Source: CAZBQJ01 sp964494085 (GTDB taxonomy: Bacteria > Patescibacteriota > Gracilibacteria > UBA1369). From it: a DNA stretch of 64,000 nucleotides. Within the stretch, counting starts at the first letter, position 1. Each line of letters opens with the position of its first letter. The DNA is taken from contig CAZBQJ010000003.1 in the NCBI GenBank assembly GCA_964494085.1, positions 203,025 to 267,024 on the forward strand, in the 5' to 3' direction. Under the pieces are notes generated by a model. The model was not told the origin of the DNA. It saw nothing but the letters and a program-made list of their open reading frames with translations, and ran no database searches. Both the position numbers and the translations under genes were made by a program. Positions 53,399 to 62,129 of the stretch are shown here, in pieces.

Positions 53399-54511
53399 CT
53401 AAGCCTTGGCATCCTCTTTCATCAACTCTTTCAAACCTTCAACAACTTCCTGAGCGATTTGAACTTCAGATTTACCCAGACGAACTTTATTGGAGATATC
53501 ATAGACACCGCCTTTACTTTCAGTATGTTCACCATCTGTACCTCTTACTGACAAGCCTAGAGGAGTACAAATTTCCTTGATTCTCTTTTCATCATTAGCC
53601 AATTTTGCTCCAAGTTTAATATGAGCAGAAAGTCTAACACCAGTTCCTAGATTAGACGCACAAGTAGTTAAAGCCCCACGATGTTCATCCATGGCAAAGT
53701 TCAAATCATTGCCCAGACTCTGGACCATTCTTGACCATCTTTCAAAAATACGTCCGATATTACCACCCTTTTCCATAGCAATAATTCTCATAGTATCTTC
53801 TTCACCAACCCAGCAAAGAGCTTCCTTATTTTCAGAGTGGAAAATACCACGACCAACTGGCCAATCACGATTTACCAAACCAGTTTCCATGAAACGATCA
53901 CCTGGTCTGAACAAGAAATGATCAGCAACCAATTGTTGTCTGATCTCCTCGCTCATTCCTTCTAATGCATAGAACTGACCTGACAAATCACCTTGTAATT
54001 TACCGAAAGCATCAGTGATTTTAGCAACCATACCAGCTCTTTCTTCCAACTTAATAGCAGGAGGAAAAGCATAATCAGCTAGATTACGACCACAACGCAT
54101 ACGAACAGAAATAATCTTTTCACCAGATGGATCTAAATCTTCCATAGGAACCTTAGAAGAATCTAAGTCAGTGATGTGCTTATCTTTTGTTACATCAAAA
54201 CCATGATAATCAAAAATAATTGGATCGATGATTTCAGCAAATTTGCTGTAAGTATCAGCATCACCTGTATAAATACCCAGAATTGAGTCCGGGTTTGCAT
54301 AACCTCCCATAGCTAATTCTCTCAGACCATAGCCATGTTCAGTTTTAACATCTTTATATTTAGCAGCGACAGCTGGAGTAAGATGTCTGAACAGGAACAT
54401 ATCCCAGTTAATAGGATGCTGATCGGAAAGTTTCAAGTCTAACATGCGGCCGACTTCTTCTACATCCGGACGTCTTTGGGTTTCGAGATCGTGTTGATCC
54501 ATGGTATTCAT
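53399..54511 (-). CDS. Full-length phosphagen kinase, arginine-kinase-like
   Basis: 370 residues covering both ATP:guanido phosphotransferase domains. N-terminal helical domain: FRHLTPAVAAKYKDVKTEHG, then a short substrate-specificity loop NPDSILGIYTGDADTY and DPIIFDYHGF. Catalytic domain: ISVRMRCGRNL (about 138-148), DHFLFRPGDRFMETG, WPVGRGIFHSENKEALCWVG, EEDTMRIIAMEKGG (carboxylate pair), the reactive-cysteine signature LTTCASNLGTGVR with Cys284, and the flexible loop RGTDGEHTESKGGVYDISNK. The GEHTE segment and the short specificity loop are those of arginine kinase; creatine kinases have GVDTA and a longer loop. It reversibly phosphorylates a guanidino compound with ATP, an energy buffer. 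Such kinases are rare in bacteria. Confidence 0.95.
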   Translation of the reverse strand: MNTMDQHDLETQRRPDVEEVGRMLDLKLSDQHPINWDMFLFRHLTPAVAAKYKDVKTEHGYGLRELAMGGYANPDSILGIYTGDADTYSKFAEIIDPIIFDYHGFDVTKDKHITDLDSSKVPMEDLDPSGEKIISVRMRCGRNLADYAFPPAIKLEERAGMVAKITDAFGKLQGDLSGQFYALEGMSEEIRQQLVADHFLFRPGDRFMETGLVNRDWPVGRGIFHSENKEALCWVGEEDTMRIIAMEKGGNIGRIFERWSRMVQSLGNDLNFAMDEHRGALTTCASNLGTGVRLSAHIKLGAKLANDEKRIKEICTPLGLSVRGTDGEHTESKGGVYDISNKVRLGKSEVQIAQEVVEGLKELMKEDAKA

Positions 54512-54553
54512 CTTTTTAAAGATTAAAAAATATTAGATATTTCACAAACGACC

Positions 54554-54581
54554 ACGGTAGGCCTGAATTTCTATTTGTCAA
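54554..54581 (-). promoter_or_regulatory. Candidate promoter of the phosphagen kinase operon
   Basis: On the minus strand a perfect TTGACA (54581-54576) is followed after 16 bp by TACCGT (54559-54554), a weak -10, about 43 bp before the ATG at 54511. Good -35 with weak -10 could mean activator dependence. Confidence 0.3.
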
Positions 54582-54723
54582 GACTCCGAGGTCACTTTTT
54601 TTAGAAGGGAACTCAGAAAACCAAGACAGAATAGTAAATTTATTCTGTAATTATAATTTGTAATTATACGTATCCAAAAGAATCGACAGCTGCCAGAGCA
54701 GGTCTGCCGGTATAATAAATCAA

Positions 54724-54799
54724 TGGTGGACCCTAGGAGATTCGAACTCCTGACCTCTCCCATGCCATGGGAGCGCTCTACCAGCTGAGCTAAGGGCCC
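54724..54799 (-). tRNA. tRNA-Ala, anticodon GGC
   Basis: Acceptor stem GGGCCCT / AGGGTCC, D arm with AGCTGGTAGAGCGC, anticodon loop ATGGCAT on stem CTCCC/GGGAG, T arm with GTTCGAATC, encoded CCA. The wobble G-T pair in the acceptor is G3-T70, the identity element for alanine. The stretch 54512-54723 otherwise holds only the kinase promoter candidate. Confidence 0.97.
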
Positions 54800-54895
54800 G
54801 TAAAAAGTATCGAAATTATAATCAAACACAGCCGATTAGCAAGTACTAATTACCAGCTTTGTTTTAGAATTTGAAATTTTAAGTAGTATTTTTAA

Positions 54896-54971
54896 TGGTG
54901 GGCGATAAAGGACTCGAACCTTTGACCCTCTCGGTGTAAACGAGATGCTCTACCAACTGAGCTAATCGCCC
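54896..54971 (-). tRNA. tRNA-Val, anticodon TAC
   Basis: Acceptor stem GGGCGAT / ATCGCCC, anticodon loop TTTACAC on stem TCTCG/CGAGA, T arm with GTTCGAGTC, and encoded CCA. It reads GUN codons with U34, a typical substrate for U34 hydroxylation (TrhO is encoded at 50778-51749). It is 96 bp from tRNA-Ala, same strand. Confidence 0.97.
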
Positions 54972-55057
54972 GGAGTACTCGACGAGCCGCTATTTAGTGG
55001 CTACGGCCCGACAAACAAATCGAAGCGTCAAAAATTTAGCATGCAGCAAAGCCAAAC

Positions 55058-55540
55058 TCAAGCTGATTTTCGACATTCTTCACAAAGCCCCAAAAATTCC
55101 AACGAATGAGAATAGATCTCCCAGTGTAATTTTTTTTTCAGCTTACTCTCCAAATCATGCAAATTTTCTCCGGCAATCTCCTCGATTCTATGGCAACCTT
55201 GGCAAATCAAATAGTGGTGACATTGATCATCTTTCTCACAATGTTGAGCTATTTCAGCTTCATGACAACGTATATACCGCCCCAGTGCCATCACTTTGTG
55301 AACCAGGCCCAATTTTTCAAAATTTTCCAATATCCTATAAATAGTCACCAAGTCCAATTTCAATTTTCGCATTTTCAATTGATACTGGATTTCAAAGGGA
55401 GTCATCGCTCTGCTTTGCTCAGCCAAAAAACCCAAGATAGTATGACGGGGTTTAGTTAATCTTAAGCCATTCTGCTTCATTATCAGCAAAGCAAGTTCTT
55501 TAAAATCATCTTTTGAAGTCATCCTTTTTTTTAAAGTCAT
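55058..55540 (-). CDS. Fur family transcriptional regulator
   Basis: About 160 residues from the ATG at 55540 (a GTG at 55558 and an ATG at 55522 are alternatives). Winged helix RLTKPRHTILGFLAEQSRAM (about residues 27-46) and TIYRILENFEKLGLV (about 67-81), then the dimerisation domain with the metal motif CHHYLICQGCHRIEEI (about 107-122) and a second CxxC, LCEECRKS, near the C-terminus. The two CxxC pairs form the structural zinc site. Fur, Zur and PerR cannot be told apart from sequence alone; no Fur-box-like palindrome stands out nearby. Confidence 0.9.
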   Translation of the reverse strand: MTLKKRMTSKDDFKELALLIMKQNGLRLTKPRHTILGFLAEQSRAMTPFEIQYQLKMRKLKLDLVTIYRILENFEKLGLVHKVMALGRYIRCHEAEIAQHCEKDDQCHHYLICQGCHRIEEIAGENLHDLESKLKKKLHWEIYSHSLEFLGLCEECRKSA

Positions 55541-55649
55541 AACAACCAGTAATTTCACCGGATCATCCCCTGCAAAATTAGATTTGAATTTCTCGGTAAA
55601 TATACTATATTTAGGCCGCTAAAAAAAATATTTCGCACCATTTACTCTT

Positions 55650-55736
55650 GCGCGGGTGGCGAAACTGGCAGACGCACTACCTTGAGGTGGTAACGCCCGC
55701 AAGGGCATGGAGGTTCAAGTCCTCTCCCGCGCACCA
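55650..55736 (+). tRNA. tRNA-Leu, anticodon GAG
   Basis: A class II tRNA: acceptor stem GCGCGGG / CTCGCGC-like with encoded CCA, anticodon loop TTGAGGT on the stem CTACC/GGTAA (the outermost pair is a C-A mismatch), variable arm CGCCCGCAAGGGCAT, T arm GGTTCAAGTCC. It decodes CUC/CUU. Its end is only 1 bp from the stop codon of the convergent HtrA-like gene. Confidence 0.97.
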
Positions 55737-55737
55737 T

Positions 55738-56883
55738 TTAGAGATTCACGGTCAAGTTAATAGTTTTACCTTCACGTAAGATCAGCAAATTTACTTTGCC
55801 CTTGGGAGCTTTGTTCAAGATCAATTGACCAAAGTCAGTCTTCAGCAAGGTGTTATTGTCAGCCTCCAATATGACATCGTTTGACTTTAATCCTGCCTTA
55901 TCAGCCAATGAGTTTTTCACTATCCCACCATTTACAATAGTTCCTTGGCTGCTCAAACCTTCAGAAATCAAACAACCATAATCAACTTTGATACTCAAAG
56001 CAGTCGCAGTTTGCCGATCTAAATCAAAACAATGCACCCCCAGGTCAATGGCGCTAAAATCTTTATTATTTTGAGAATATCTCTTTAAAAAAGCCGAAAT
56101 CTGTTCTGCAGAAATATTGCCTGAAGCTGTTCGCACCGCCATCAATCCACCCGTACCGTCAAAAACCAATGATCCTTTCAAAGCATCACTAAAACCTAAC
56201 CATACTGGTAAATAATCATGGTTAATCTGCTTAATTGTCCCAATTTGACTAAACTTACTGATAATTAAGCCACTGGTTACCTTTACAATATCCTTCCAAG
56301 CACTCTCAACGGCAAAAGCATTCTGTCCAATTTGCACTAAATTGGAATCACTCAAAATAATCGGTTTCAAGTTAAAGAAATTAGAGCGGTCAGATATGGC
56401 TAGATCCAACTCGCCTTTTTTAACCAATTGATAAAGCTTTGCCGAAGCCAATTTACCAACTATCATCAGCTGGTATTGATTACCATAAAAGTCAAAAGCG
56501 GACCAATCAGTCAGCTCTTCATCTTTGATATCCGCAGCGGAAATGATTAAACCATCTGAAGTGAGGACCACTCCAATTTTCTGGCAATTGGCAGCGCCGT
56601 TAAAACAGGCCAACTGAAATAGACCATTTCGTTTATTGATCGATGACTGATCTTCTTTATCGGTCAATGTCAGCAAACTTTGGGAAACCAATTTAACCGA
56701 AGTTATAGCAGCCGAATTTTCCACGTAAACCTGCTTTTCCGTTACTCTTTCAGTGGTAGTTAAAGTAACCTTTGGCGAAAAGACATCTAAAGTATAAAAA
56801 GACAGGACTCCTCCCAAGATTCCCACTAAGAAAATAAATAACATAATCACTATGCGCTCTTTGAATGTCAGTGTTTTAACCAT
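55738..56883 (-). CDS. HtrA/DegP-like membrane protein without protease catalytic residues (probable pseudoprotease) plus PDZ domain
   Basis: 381 residues. An N-terminal membrane helix (about 12-30), a chymotrypsin-like region (about 95-270) and a C-terminal PDZ domain (about 285-381; GGIVKNSLADKAGLKSNDVI, then LLILREGKTINLTV). The fold can be followed through GVVLTSDGLIISAADI (where HtrA has GVIxxxxGxILTNNHV; the catalytic His is Ala) and SGLIISKF...LKGSLVFDGTGGLMAV (where HtrA has GNSGGPL; no GNSGG). The Asp position (LDLAISD) is kept. It therefore likely binds substrates or partners without cleaving them. Confidence 0.75.
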   Translation of the reverse strand: MVKTLTFKERIVIMLFIFLVGILGGVLSFYTLDVFSPKVTLTTTERVTEKQVYVENSAAITSVKLVSQSLLTLTDKEDQSSINKRNGLFQLACFNGAANCQKIGVVLTSDGLIISAADIKDEELTDWSAFDFYGNQYQLMIVGKLASAKLYQLVKKGELDLAISDRSNFFNLKPIILSDSNLVQIGQNAFAVESAWKDIVKVTSGLIISKFSQIGTIKQINHDYLPVWLGFSDALKGSLVFDGTGGLMAVRTASGNISAEQISAFLKRYSQNNKDFSAIDLGVHCFDLDRQTATALSIKVDYGCLISEGLSSQGTIVNGGIVKNSLADKAGLKSNDVILEADNNTLLKTDFGQLILNKAPKGKVNLLILREGKTINLTVNL

Positions 56884-56947
56884 ATACTATAAAATAGCCT
56901 AGGTTATCTTTTAATACAAGTCGCTTAGCAAGTCAAATAAACTAAAA

Positions 56948-58543
56948 TCAAACCGTCCTCTTGACGATGATGCAAGTGATGTCATCCATCTGTTTATATC
57001 CTTGGCGGAAAAGATAAACGTCTGAGATAAGTGCATTTTTAATCGCTAGGGCTGACGGAAATTTGCTATATGCTTTAGTTTTTTCTTTGAGTCTCTCCAT
57101 ACCATACATCTCCTTCGGATTCCGCCAAGCCTCCGGAATTCCATCGGAATAAATCACCAGAACATCCCCGATCCCCAAATGTACATTATTTATTTTCAAT
57201 AATTTACCAACATCTTTAATCATCCCTAAAGCCAAACCTCCCGAGGGCAACAATTCTACTACATCTTCTTTAGCCTTATAATGAACAATTTGTTCATGAC
57301 CCGCCGAAGCATAAGTAAACTTTTGTTGGTCCACCAACCATTTCATTAAAACCATCGTAATAAACATATTTGGCAAAGTCTTGGCTTTCAACACTTCATT
57401 TACTTCACTCAATAATTCATCGAGTCCCAGTCCGCGATCAGCATAGGAATAGAAGAGCGCATTGGCAATAGTAACGATAATTCCAGAGGGCACCCCATGC
57501 CCGGTCACATCACCCAGGTAAAACATCATTTCATTTTCGTTTGGCATCAAAAAATCATAACAGTCTCCACCGATTTCTTCTGCCGGAATCAAGCCAGCAC
57601 TAATATCTAAACCTTTGACTTGTGGAATAACTTTGGGAATAATCCTCTGTTGAATTTGTCTGGCCAATTCCAACTCTTTTCCCACTCTTTCTTTATAAAT
57701 CAGTGCTTTAGTACTCTCCTGCAAATCTGCAGCCATTTTATTGAAAGTATCTGCCAATTCACGAATCTCATCCTTAGTCTTGATCACCACACGGTGAGAA
57801 AAATCACCAGTCGCCAAAATCTCGGCCCCTTTACGTAGTTTCGCCAATGACTTGGTGATGGTTAACCCGAAAACAATCGCCAACAAAATACCCAAAGCTA
57901 CACCAAAAATTGCCAATACCATAATCCTAAACTCTGTAGATCGGATTCTGGCCGCCAAAGGATCATAAGTGAGGTGATAAATCACCGCATATTCATTATC
58001 GCCAGGAGCTACCAGATAATCTATTCGTTGGTTCGTAGAAAGCGCGGTCACCGGATTTTCATTTGCATCAATCGGTAAATATACGACTTGGCCATTTTCT
58101 CTAGTCTCTTTCTTGAAAAAAACCATTCGTTCACTGCCGCTGGGCTTGATCGACAAATTTTTGGCCTTGATTTGCTCCAATTCTGCTGAATCGGTTATCA
58201 AACGGGTTTGCCCATCGTATTTCTGATCTCGGTCTTCCTTCGAATCATAAAGTATTTCCCCCTCAAAACTGACTACTTGCAGGGAGGAAATATATTCATT
58301 CTTGGATAAAATGTCTTGAACATTTCTATTGAAATAAACAAAGCTGTTGGGGATCAAGTACAACTTATAATCTCCGACCAATTTCCCTGAAGTCAACTCA
58401 GCATATGATCTTGATTGAATTAAAATATCGTTCACCAATTCCTTTTCCTTTTCCCTGACTTGGAGAAATGCTGAAACAGTCAACAGCAGTATGATAAATA
58501 CTGAAATTCCCAGGATAAGTTTTGATCGAAGTGAATGTAACAT
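56948..58543 (-). CDS. Membrane receptor with HAMP and SpoIIE/RsbU-type PP2C phosphatase domain
   Basis: 531 residues. Helix at about 9-27, an extracellular sensor region (about 28-205), a second helix (about 205-228), a HAMP linker (about 230-280), and a SpoIIE domain with EEIGGDCYDF (about 315-324), GDVTGHGVPSG (about 338-348), YASAGH, YSDGIPEA and QMDDITCII carrying the metal-binding aspartates. Such phosphatases dephosphorylate a phospho-STAS protein; the STAS protein at 760-1131 is the obvious candidate partner. It begins directly after the stop of a peptide-binding protein gene (no gap). Confidence 0.9.
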   Translation of the reverse strand: MLHSLRSKLILGISVFIILLLTVSAFLQVREKEKELVNDILIQSRSYAELTSGKLVGDYKLYLIPNSFVYFNRNVQDILSKNEYISSLQVVSFEGEILYDSKEDRDQKYDGQTRLITDSAELEQIKAKNLSIKPSGSERMVFFKKETRENGQVVYLPIDANENPVTALSTNQRIDYLVAPGDNEYAVIYHLTYDPLAARIRSTEFRIMVLAIFGVALGILLAIVFGLTITKSLAKLRKGAEILATGDFSHRVVIKTKDEIRELADTFNKMAADLQESTKALIYKERVGKELELARQIQQRIIPKVIPQVKGLDISAGLIPAEEIGGDCYDFLMPNENEMMFYLGDVTGHGVPSGIIVTIANALFYSYADRGLGLDELLSEVNEVLKAKTLPNMFITMVLMKWLVDQQKFTYASAGHEQIVHYKAKEDVVELLPSGGLALGMIKDVGKLLKINNVHLGIGDVLVIYSDGIPEAWRNPKEMYGMERLKEKTKAYSKFPSALAIKNALISDVYLFRQGYKQMDDITCIIVKRTV

Positions 58544-60109
58544 TTATTTTTTTCTGATATTATTTTTTCTGATAGAAGACGGATAAATTAACGAATCAAC
58601 ACGAACCCGAAAGATTAGATCGCTTCGATAAGCAAATAAAGATTGTGTTTCAAATAATGGTATTCCCACCACATCATCCTCACTGACAATCTTCATCACA
58701 TTCTGAATGTCCTCTAGTCTATCCGCCTGATTTAAATTAGTTTCACTTTTTTCTATCAATTGATCTACTTGGGGATTACTATAATTCATCGCATTATAAA
58801 TCCCATATCCGCCCTTCATTTTACTATGTATTACAGCTTTCAAAAAAGGTAAAGCGTCCCCACTCTCATTCCGCCACCCTAGATAGTAGAATGGGATCTG
58901 GGAATTTTGTATTTTATCTTCCAAATCCAAATCAGCCAGGGGTTTCAACTCCAATTGTATACCAATCGGTTTTAATTGTTCCTGGAAATATTGCCCCAAA
59001 AGCTTTAAACTTTCCGGAAAATAAAAGGCAAACTTGATTTTCTCAAAACTTGATACATTTTTAGAAATCAGATCTATTGCGTCCTTTTGATTATAGGCAA
59101 TTCCCTTTAGATCCGGATTGTAACCAAATACTCCATTGGAAACAAATTGATTAACAGTTTTAGCGTAACCCATCGCCAAATCTAAAAAACTTTCCTTGTT
59201 GATTGCTTCAGCTATGGCTTTACGAACATTTACATCTACAAAATGGCGATCCATAAAATTGAACATCACAAAGCCAATTTCCAAACTAGGAATAAAATCA
59301 ACTTTAAAACCACTTTCCTGAAACTCGGACACTGCATCTGGAGGTACATCAGCCAAAAAGTCTATTGTCCCGTCCTTCAGGGCCATAATACGTTCATTTT
59401 TATTGCCAATCGATTTAACTTCTAAATTACCAAAATAAGGTAAATCTCCCCAATAATTACTATTTCGTTGATAGATCAAATCAGTCAAATTATCTGTCTG
59501 GACGAGCTTATACGGTCCAGAGCCGATGGGGTGAGCAAAATCTGTAAAGCCACTTGGTAAAATCGGCATTTTAGCTAATTTATTCAGAAATAGTGGGTCT
59601 GGTTTCTCGGTTTTGATAATTAAAATCAAGTCATCAATTCTGGTAATTGAATCTATGCCGGCCAATAAATCCGCAACTGAGTTATTGGGAACAGTTTCAG
59701 CAGTTTTAAAACTATCCAGAACATCCTCAGTATCGAGAGTCGATCCATCCTGGAATTTTACCCCACTTCGTAATCTAATTTCCCAGTTCGTGTCATTGCT
59801 TAAACCATAAGACACAGCCAAACCCGGTCTGACAATCAGATTTTCGTCCAAACTAACTAAACTTTCATAAACATCATGAAGCCTGGCTTGAGCAGCCGGA
59901 TCAGTGGAAAATGGGTTTAAATCCTGAGGTTGAAATAAATAGGCTATGCGTAGGACTTGGCCACTTTGATCGATCTGATTGATGGACTTTTCAAAACCCA
60001 GAATATTAGTCAAAGCACTTAACTGATCCTCGAAAAACAACACCCCGCCGGACAACATTGCTGCGATCAAAAGTATCAATATTCCCAATTTTCCACCGAG
60101 TCCTTTCAC
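58544..60109 (-). CDS. Peptide/nickel-type substrate-binding protein, membrane anchored
   Basis: 521 residues of the SBP_bac_5 family from a GTG at 60109. One N-terminal hydrophobic helix (about 8-27) and then the binding fold: LRIAYLFQPQDLNPFSTDP (about 53-71), VKFQDGSTLDTEDVLDSFK (about 117-135), GSGPYKLVQTDNLTDL and a C-terminal half with FETQSLFAYR. Its stop codon touches the start of the SpoIIE-type phosphatase gene, so the two are coupled; a receptor sensing this protein's ligand is a plausible reading. No permease genes are near. Confidence 0.85.
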   Translation of the reverse strand: MKGLGGKLGILILLIAAMLSGGVLFFEDQLSALTNILGFEKSINQIDQSGQVLRIAYLFQPQDLNPFSTDPAAQARLHDVYESLVSLDENLIVRPGLAVSYGLSNDTNWEIRLRSGVKFQDGSTLDTEDVLDSFKTAETVPNNSVADLLAGIDSITRIDDLILIIKTEKPDPLFLNKLAKMPILPSGFTDFAHPIGSGPYKLVQTDNLTDLIYQRNSNYWGDLPYFGNLEVKSIGNKNERIMALKDGTIDFLADVPPDAVSEFQESGFKVDFIPSLEIGFVMFNFMDRHFVDVNVRKAIAEAINKESFLDLAMGYAKTVNQFVSNGVFGYNPDLKGIAYNQKDAIDLISKNVSSFEKIKFAFYFPESLKLLGQYFQEQLKPIGIQLELKPLADLDLEDKIQNSQIPFYYLGWRNESGDALPFLKAVIHSKMKGGYGIYNAMNYSNPQVDQLIEKSETNLNQADRLEDIQNVMKIVSEDDVVGIPLFETQSLFAYRSDLIFRVRVDSLIYPSSIRKNNIRKK

Positions 60110-60131
60110 CTAAATATAGTTAAATCCCTAT

Positions 60132-60160
60132 ATTATAGCAGAAATGAGCTCTTTTTTTAA
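60132..60160 (-). promoter_or_regulatory. Candidate promoter of the binding protein / SpoIIE-type phosphatase pair
   Basis: On the minus strand a perfect TATAAT (60137-60132) lies about 22 bp before the GTG at 60109. The sequence 17 bp upstream is TTAAAA (60160-60155), a moderate -35. Confidence 0.5.
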
Positions 60161-60181
60161 GTCAAAGCATTGGCTTTAAGT

Positions 60182-62005
60182 CTATTTCTTCAAAATTGCC
60201 AAAAAGGCTTCCTGAGGAAGTGCCACTTTTCCAATCATTTTCATCCGTTTTTTACCGGCCTTTTGTTTTTTCAAAAGCTTATCTTTACGAGTGCGATCTC
60301 CACCGTAAAGTTTGGCGGTAACGTCTTTTCTCATCGCCGAAATCGACTCGCGAGCCACAATTTTCCCACCAATGGCAGCCTGAATGGCAATCTCAAATTG
60401 TGCTTTGGGAATTAAATCTTTCAGTTTTTTGGCCATCGCCATACCCGTTTGATGTGAATCAGGCCGGTAAACTATCGTAGCCAGAGCATCCACAGTTTCT
60501 CCGGCAATTTTGATATCCAGTTTGACCAAATCTCCATTTCTAAATTCAATGAATTCATAATTCATTGAGCCATAACCCGAAGTTAGGCTTTTCAAGGTGT
60601 CAAAAAAGTCAACTACAATCGAAGCCAAAGGTAATTCCGCCACCAAAATCACTCTATCTGCATCAATATAATTATAGTTCTTTTGAATTCCACGCTTTTC
60701 TTGGACCAAATTCATCACTGACCCCATATATTCTTTGGGAAATAGCAGCTCAACCTTGACCCAAGGCTCTTGGATTTCCTCAATAGTCGCCGGATCAGGT
60801 AAATCCGCAGGGCTCAAGACCAGAATCTCGGCCTTTTGACCGTCTTTCCCACGCTGAACAACAATATAGGAAACCGAAGGCGCGGTAACAACCAACTCTA
60901 AATTATATTCTCGTTCCAGTCTTTCCTGGACGATTTCCATATGGAGTAACCCCAGGAATCCGCTTCTAAAGCCAAATCCTAGTGCCGAGGACTGCTCCGG
61001 TTCAAAAGTCAAAGCCGAATCACTCAAACGCAACTTTTGTAAAGCGTCTCGAAGCAAAGGATAATCATCTCCATTGACACAATAAATCGAAGCAAAAACA
61101 AAAGGCTTCACTTCTTTGTATCCACTCAAAGGTTTTGCTTCAGAACTTTCGATTTTAGTCTGACCTGATCTCCAAACCGTATCCCCGACCCTGGCCTGGG
61201 AGACATCCTTAAATCCCGTTACAATATAACCAACTTCGCCAGTATTGATGATTTTCGATTGGACGTATCTAGGCTTAAAGTAACCGACTTCCACTACTTC
61301 CAATTCATTTTTAGAATGTAGATAAACAACTTTATCCCCCCTTTTGATTGAGCCAGAAAAAACACGGACATAGGCCACCACCCCTTTATAGACATCATAA
61401 ACTGAATCAAAAATTAAAGCCTTGGTTTCAGCGGTGGGAGCATAATCTTTCGGAGGATTAAAGCGCTCAACAATCGCCGCTAAGAGAGTATCTACATTGG
61501 TCCCTTCTTTCGCTGAAATAGCAATAATTTCTTCTTTGGGAATAGCCAAAGTATTCTCGATTTCCTGAGAATATCTTTCCACGTCGGCCGAAGGCAGATC
61601 AATTTTGTTCAGGACCGGGATTATTTTTAAATCATGTTCCAAGGCCATGTAGCAATTAGCCAGTGTTTGGGCCTCAATTCCCTGGGTTGCATCAACCACC
61701 AGAATTGCTCCCTCACAAGCCGCTAAACTACGTGAAACCTCATAAGTAAAATCGACGTGGCCCGGAGTATCAATCAAGTTCAAGATATAATCCTCTCCTT
61801 TGTGAGTCCAATCCATGCGCACTGGCTTCAGTTTAATGGTGATACCTCTCTCTTGTTCCAAATCCATCATATCCAAGACCTGGTCAGTCTTCATTTCACG
61901 TTTGGTGACCGTACCGGTAACTTCCAAGAGTCGATCAGCCAAAGTCGACTTTCCATGGTCGATATGAGCAATAATACAAAAATTTCTAATTTTCTCTGTA
62001 GACAT
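60182..62005 (-). CDS. lepA: Elongation factor 4 (LepA)
   Basis: 607 residues from the ATG at 62005; an in-frame start at 62086 would add 27 residues not seen in the family. The G domain has IAHIDHGKSTLADRL (G1), DTPGHVDF (G3) and NKID (G4). EF-G-like domains follow, then the LepA C-terminal domain ending in KAGKKRMKMIGKVALPQEAF. LepA helps translation initiation and stalled ribosomes. A promoter candidate lies just upstream, divergent from PrgI's. Confidence 0.96.
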   Translation of the reverse strand: MSTEKIRNFCIIAHIDHGKSTLADRLLEVTGTVTKREMKTDQVLDMMDLEQERGITIKLKPVRMDWTHKGEDYILNLIDTPGHVDFTYEVSRSLAACEGAILVVDATQGIEAQTLANCYMALEHDLKIIPVLNKIDLPSADVERYSQEIENTLAIPKEEIIAISAKEGTNVDTLLAAIVERFNPPKDYAPTAETKALIFDSVYDVYKGVVAYVRVFSGSIKRGDKVVYLHSKNELEVVEVGYFKPRYVQSKIINTGEVGYIVTGFKDVSQARVGDTVWRSGQTKIESSEAKPLSGYKEVKPFVFASIYCVNGDDYPLLRDALQKLRLSDSALTFEPEQSSALGFGFRSGFLGLLHMEIVQERLEREYNLELVVTAPSVSYIVVQRGKDGQKAEILVLSPADLPDPATIEEIQEPWVKVELLFPKEYMGSVMNLVQEKRGIQKNYNYIDADRVILVAELPLASIVVDFFDTLKSLTSGYGSMNYEFIEFRNGDLVKLDIKIAGETVDALATIVYRPDSHQTGMAMAKKLKDLIPKAQFEIAIQAAIGGKIVARESISAMRKDVTAKLYGGDRTRKDKLLKKQKAGKKRMKMIGKVALPQEAFLAILKK

Positions 62006-62027
62006 AGGGGGTAGAATAAGCCTGCTA

Positions 62028-62056
62028 ATCTTAGCAAAGATAGCCGAATTTACCAA
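62028..62056 (-). promoter_or_regulatory. Candidate promoter of lepA
   Basis: On the minus strand TTGGTA (62056-62051), exactly 17 bp, then TAAGAT (62033-62028); transcription would begin about 15 bp before the ATG at 62005. Confidence 0.45.
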
Positions 62057-62079
62057 TAAACAATTCACCGGTCTCCAGC

Positions 62080-62108
62080 TTCTCAAAAACGCACATTTCT
62101 GCTATAAT
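62080..62108 (+). promoter_or_regulatory. Candidate promoter of the PrgI/TraC-like pair
   Basis: TTCTCA (62080-62085), 17 bp, then a perfect TATAAT (62103-62108), 21 bp before the ATG at 62130. Confidence 0.55.
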
Positions 62109-62129
62109 AAAGAGATTTAAAACCATTCC

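Noticed and set aside
53399..54511. The kinase as McsB (protein-arginine kinase).
   Set aside because: McsB lacks the N-terminal guanidino-kinase domain; here that domain and its specificity loop are present and the McsA partner is absent.
54578..54829. An open frame reading PLAQLVERSHGMGEVRSSNLL.
   Set aside because: This is the well-known spurious translation of a tRNA gene, here tRNA-Ala at 54724-54799.
62006..62086. An N-terminal extension of LepA from 62086.
   Set aside because: The added 27 residues are not part of the family and the lepA promoter candidate lies inside this stretch.
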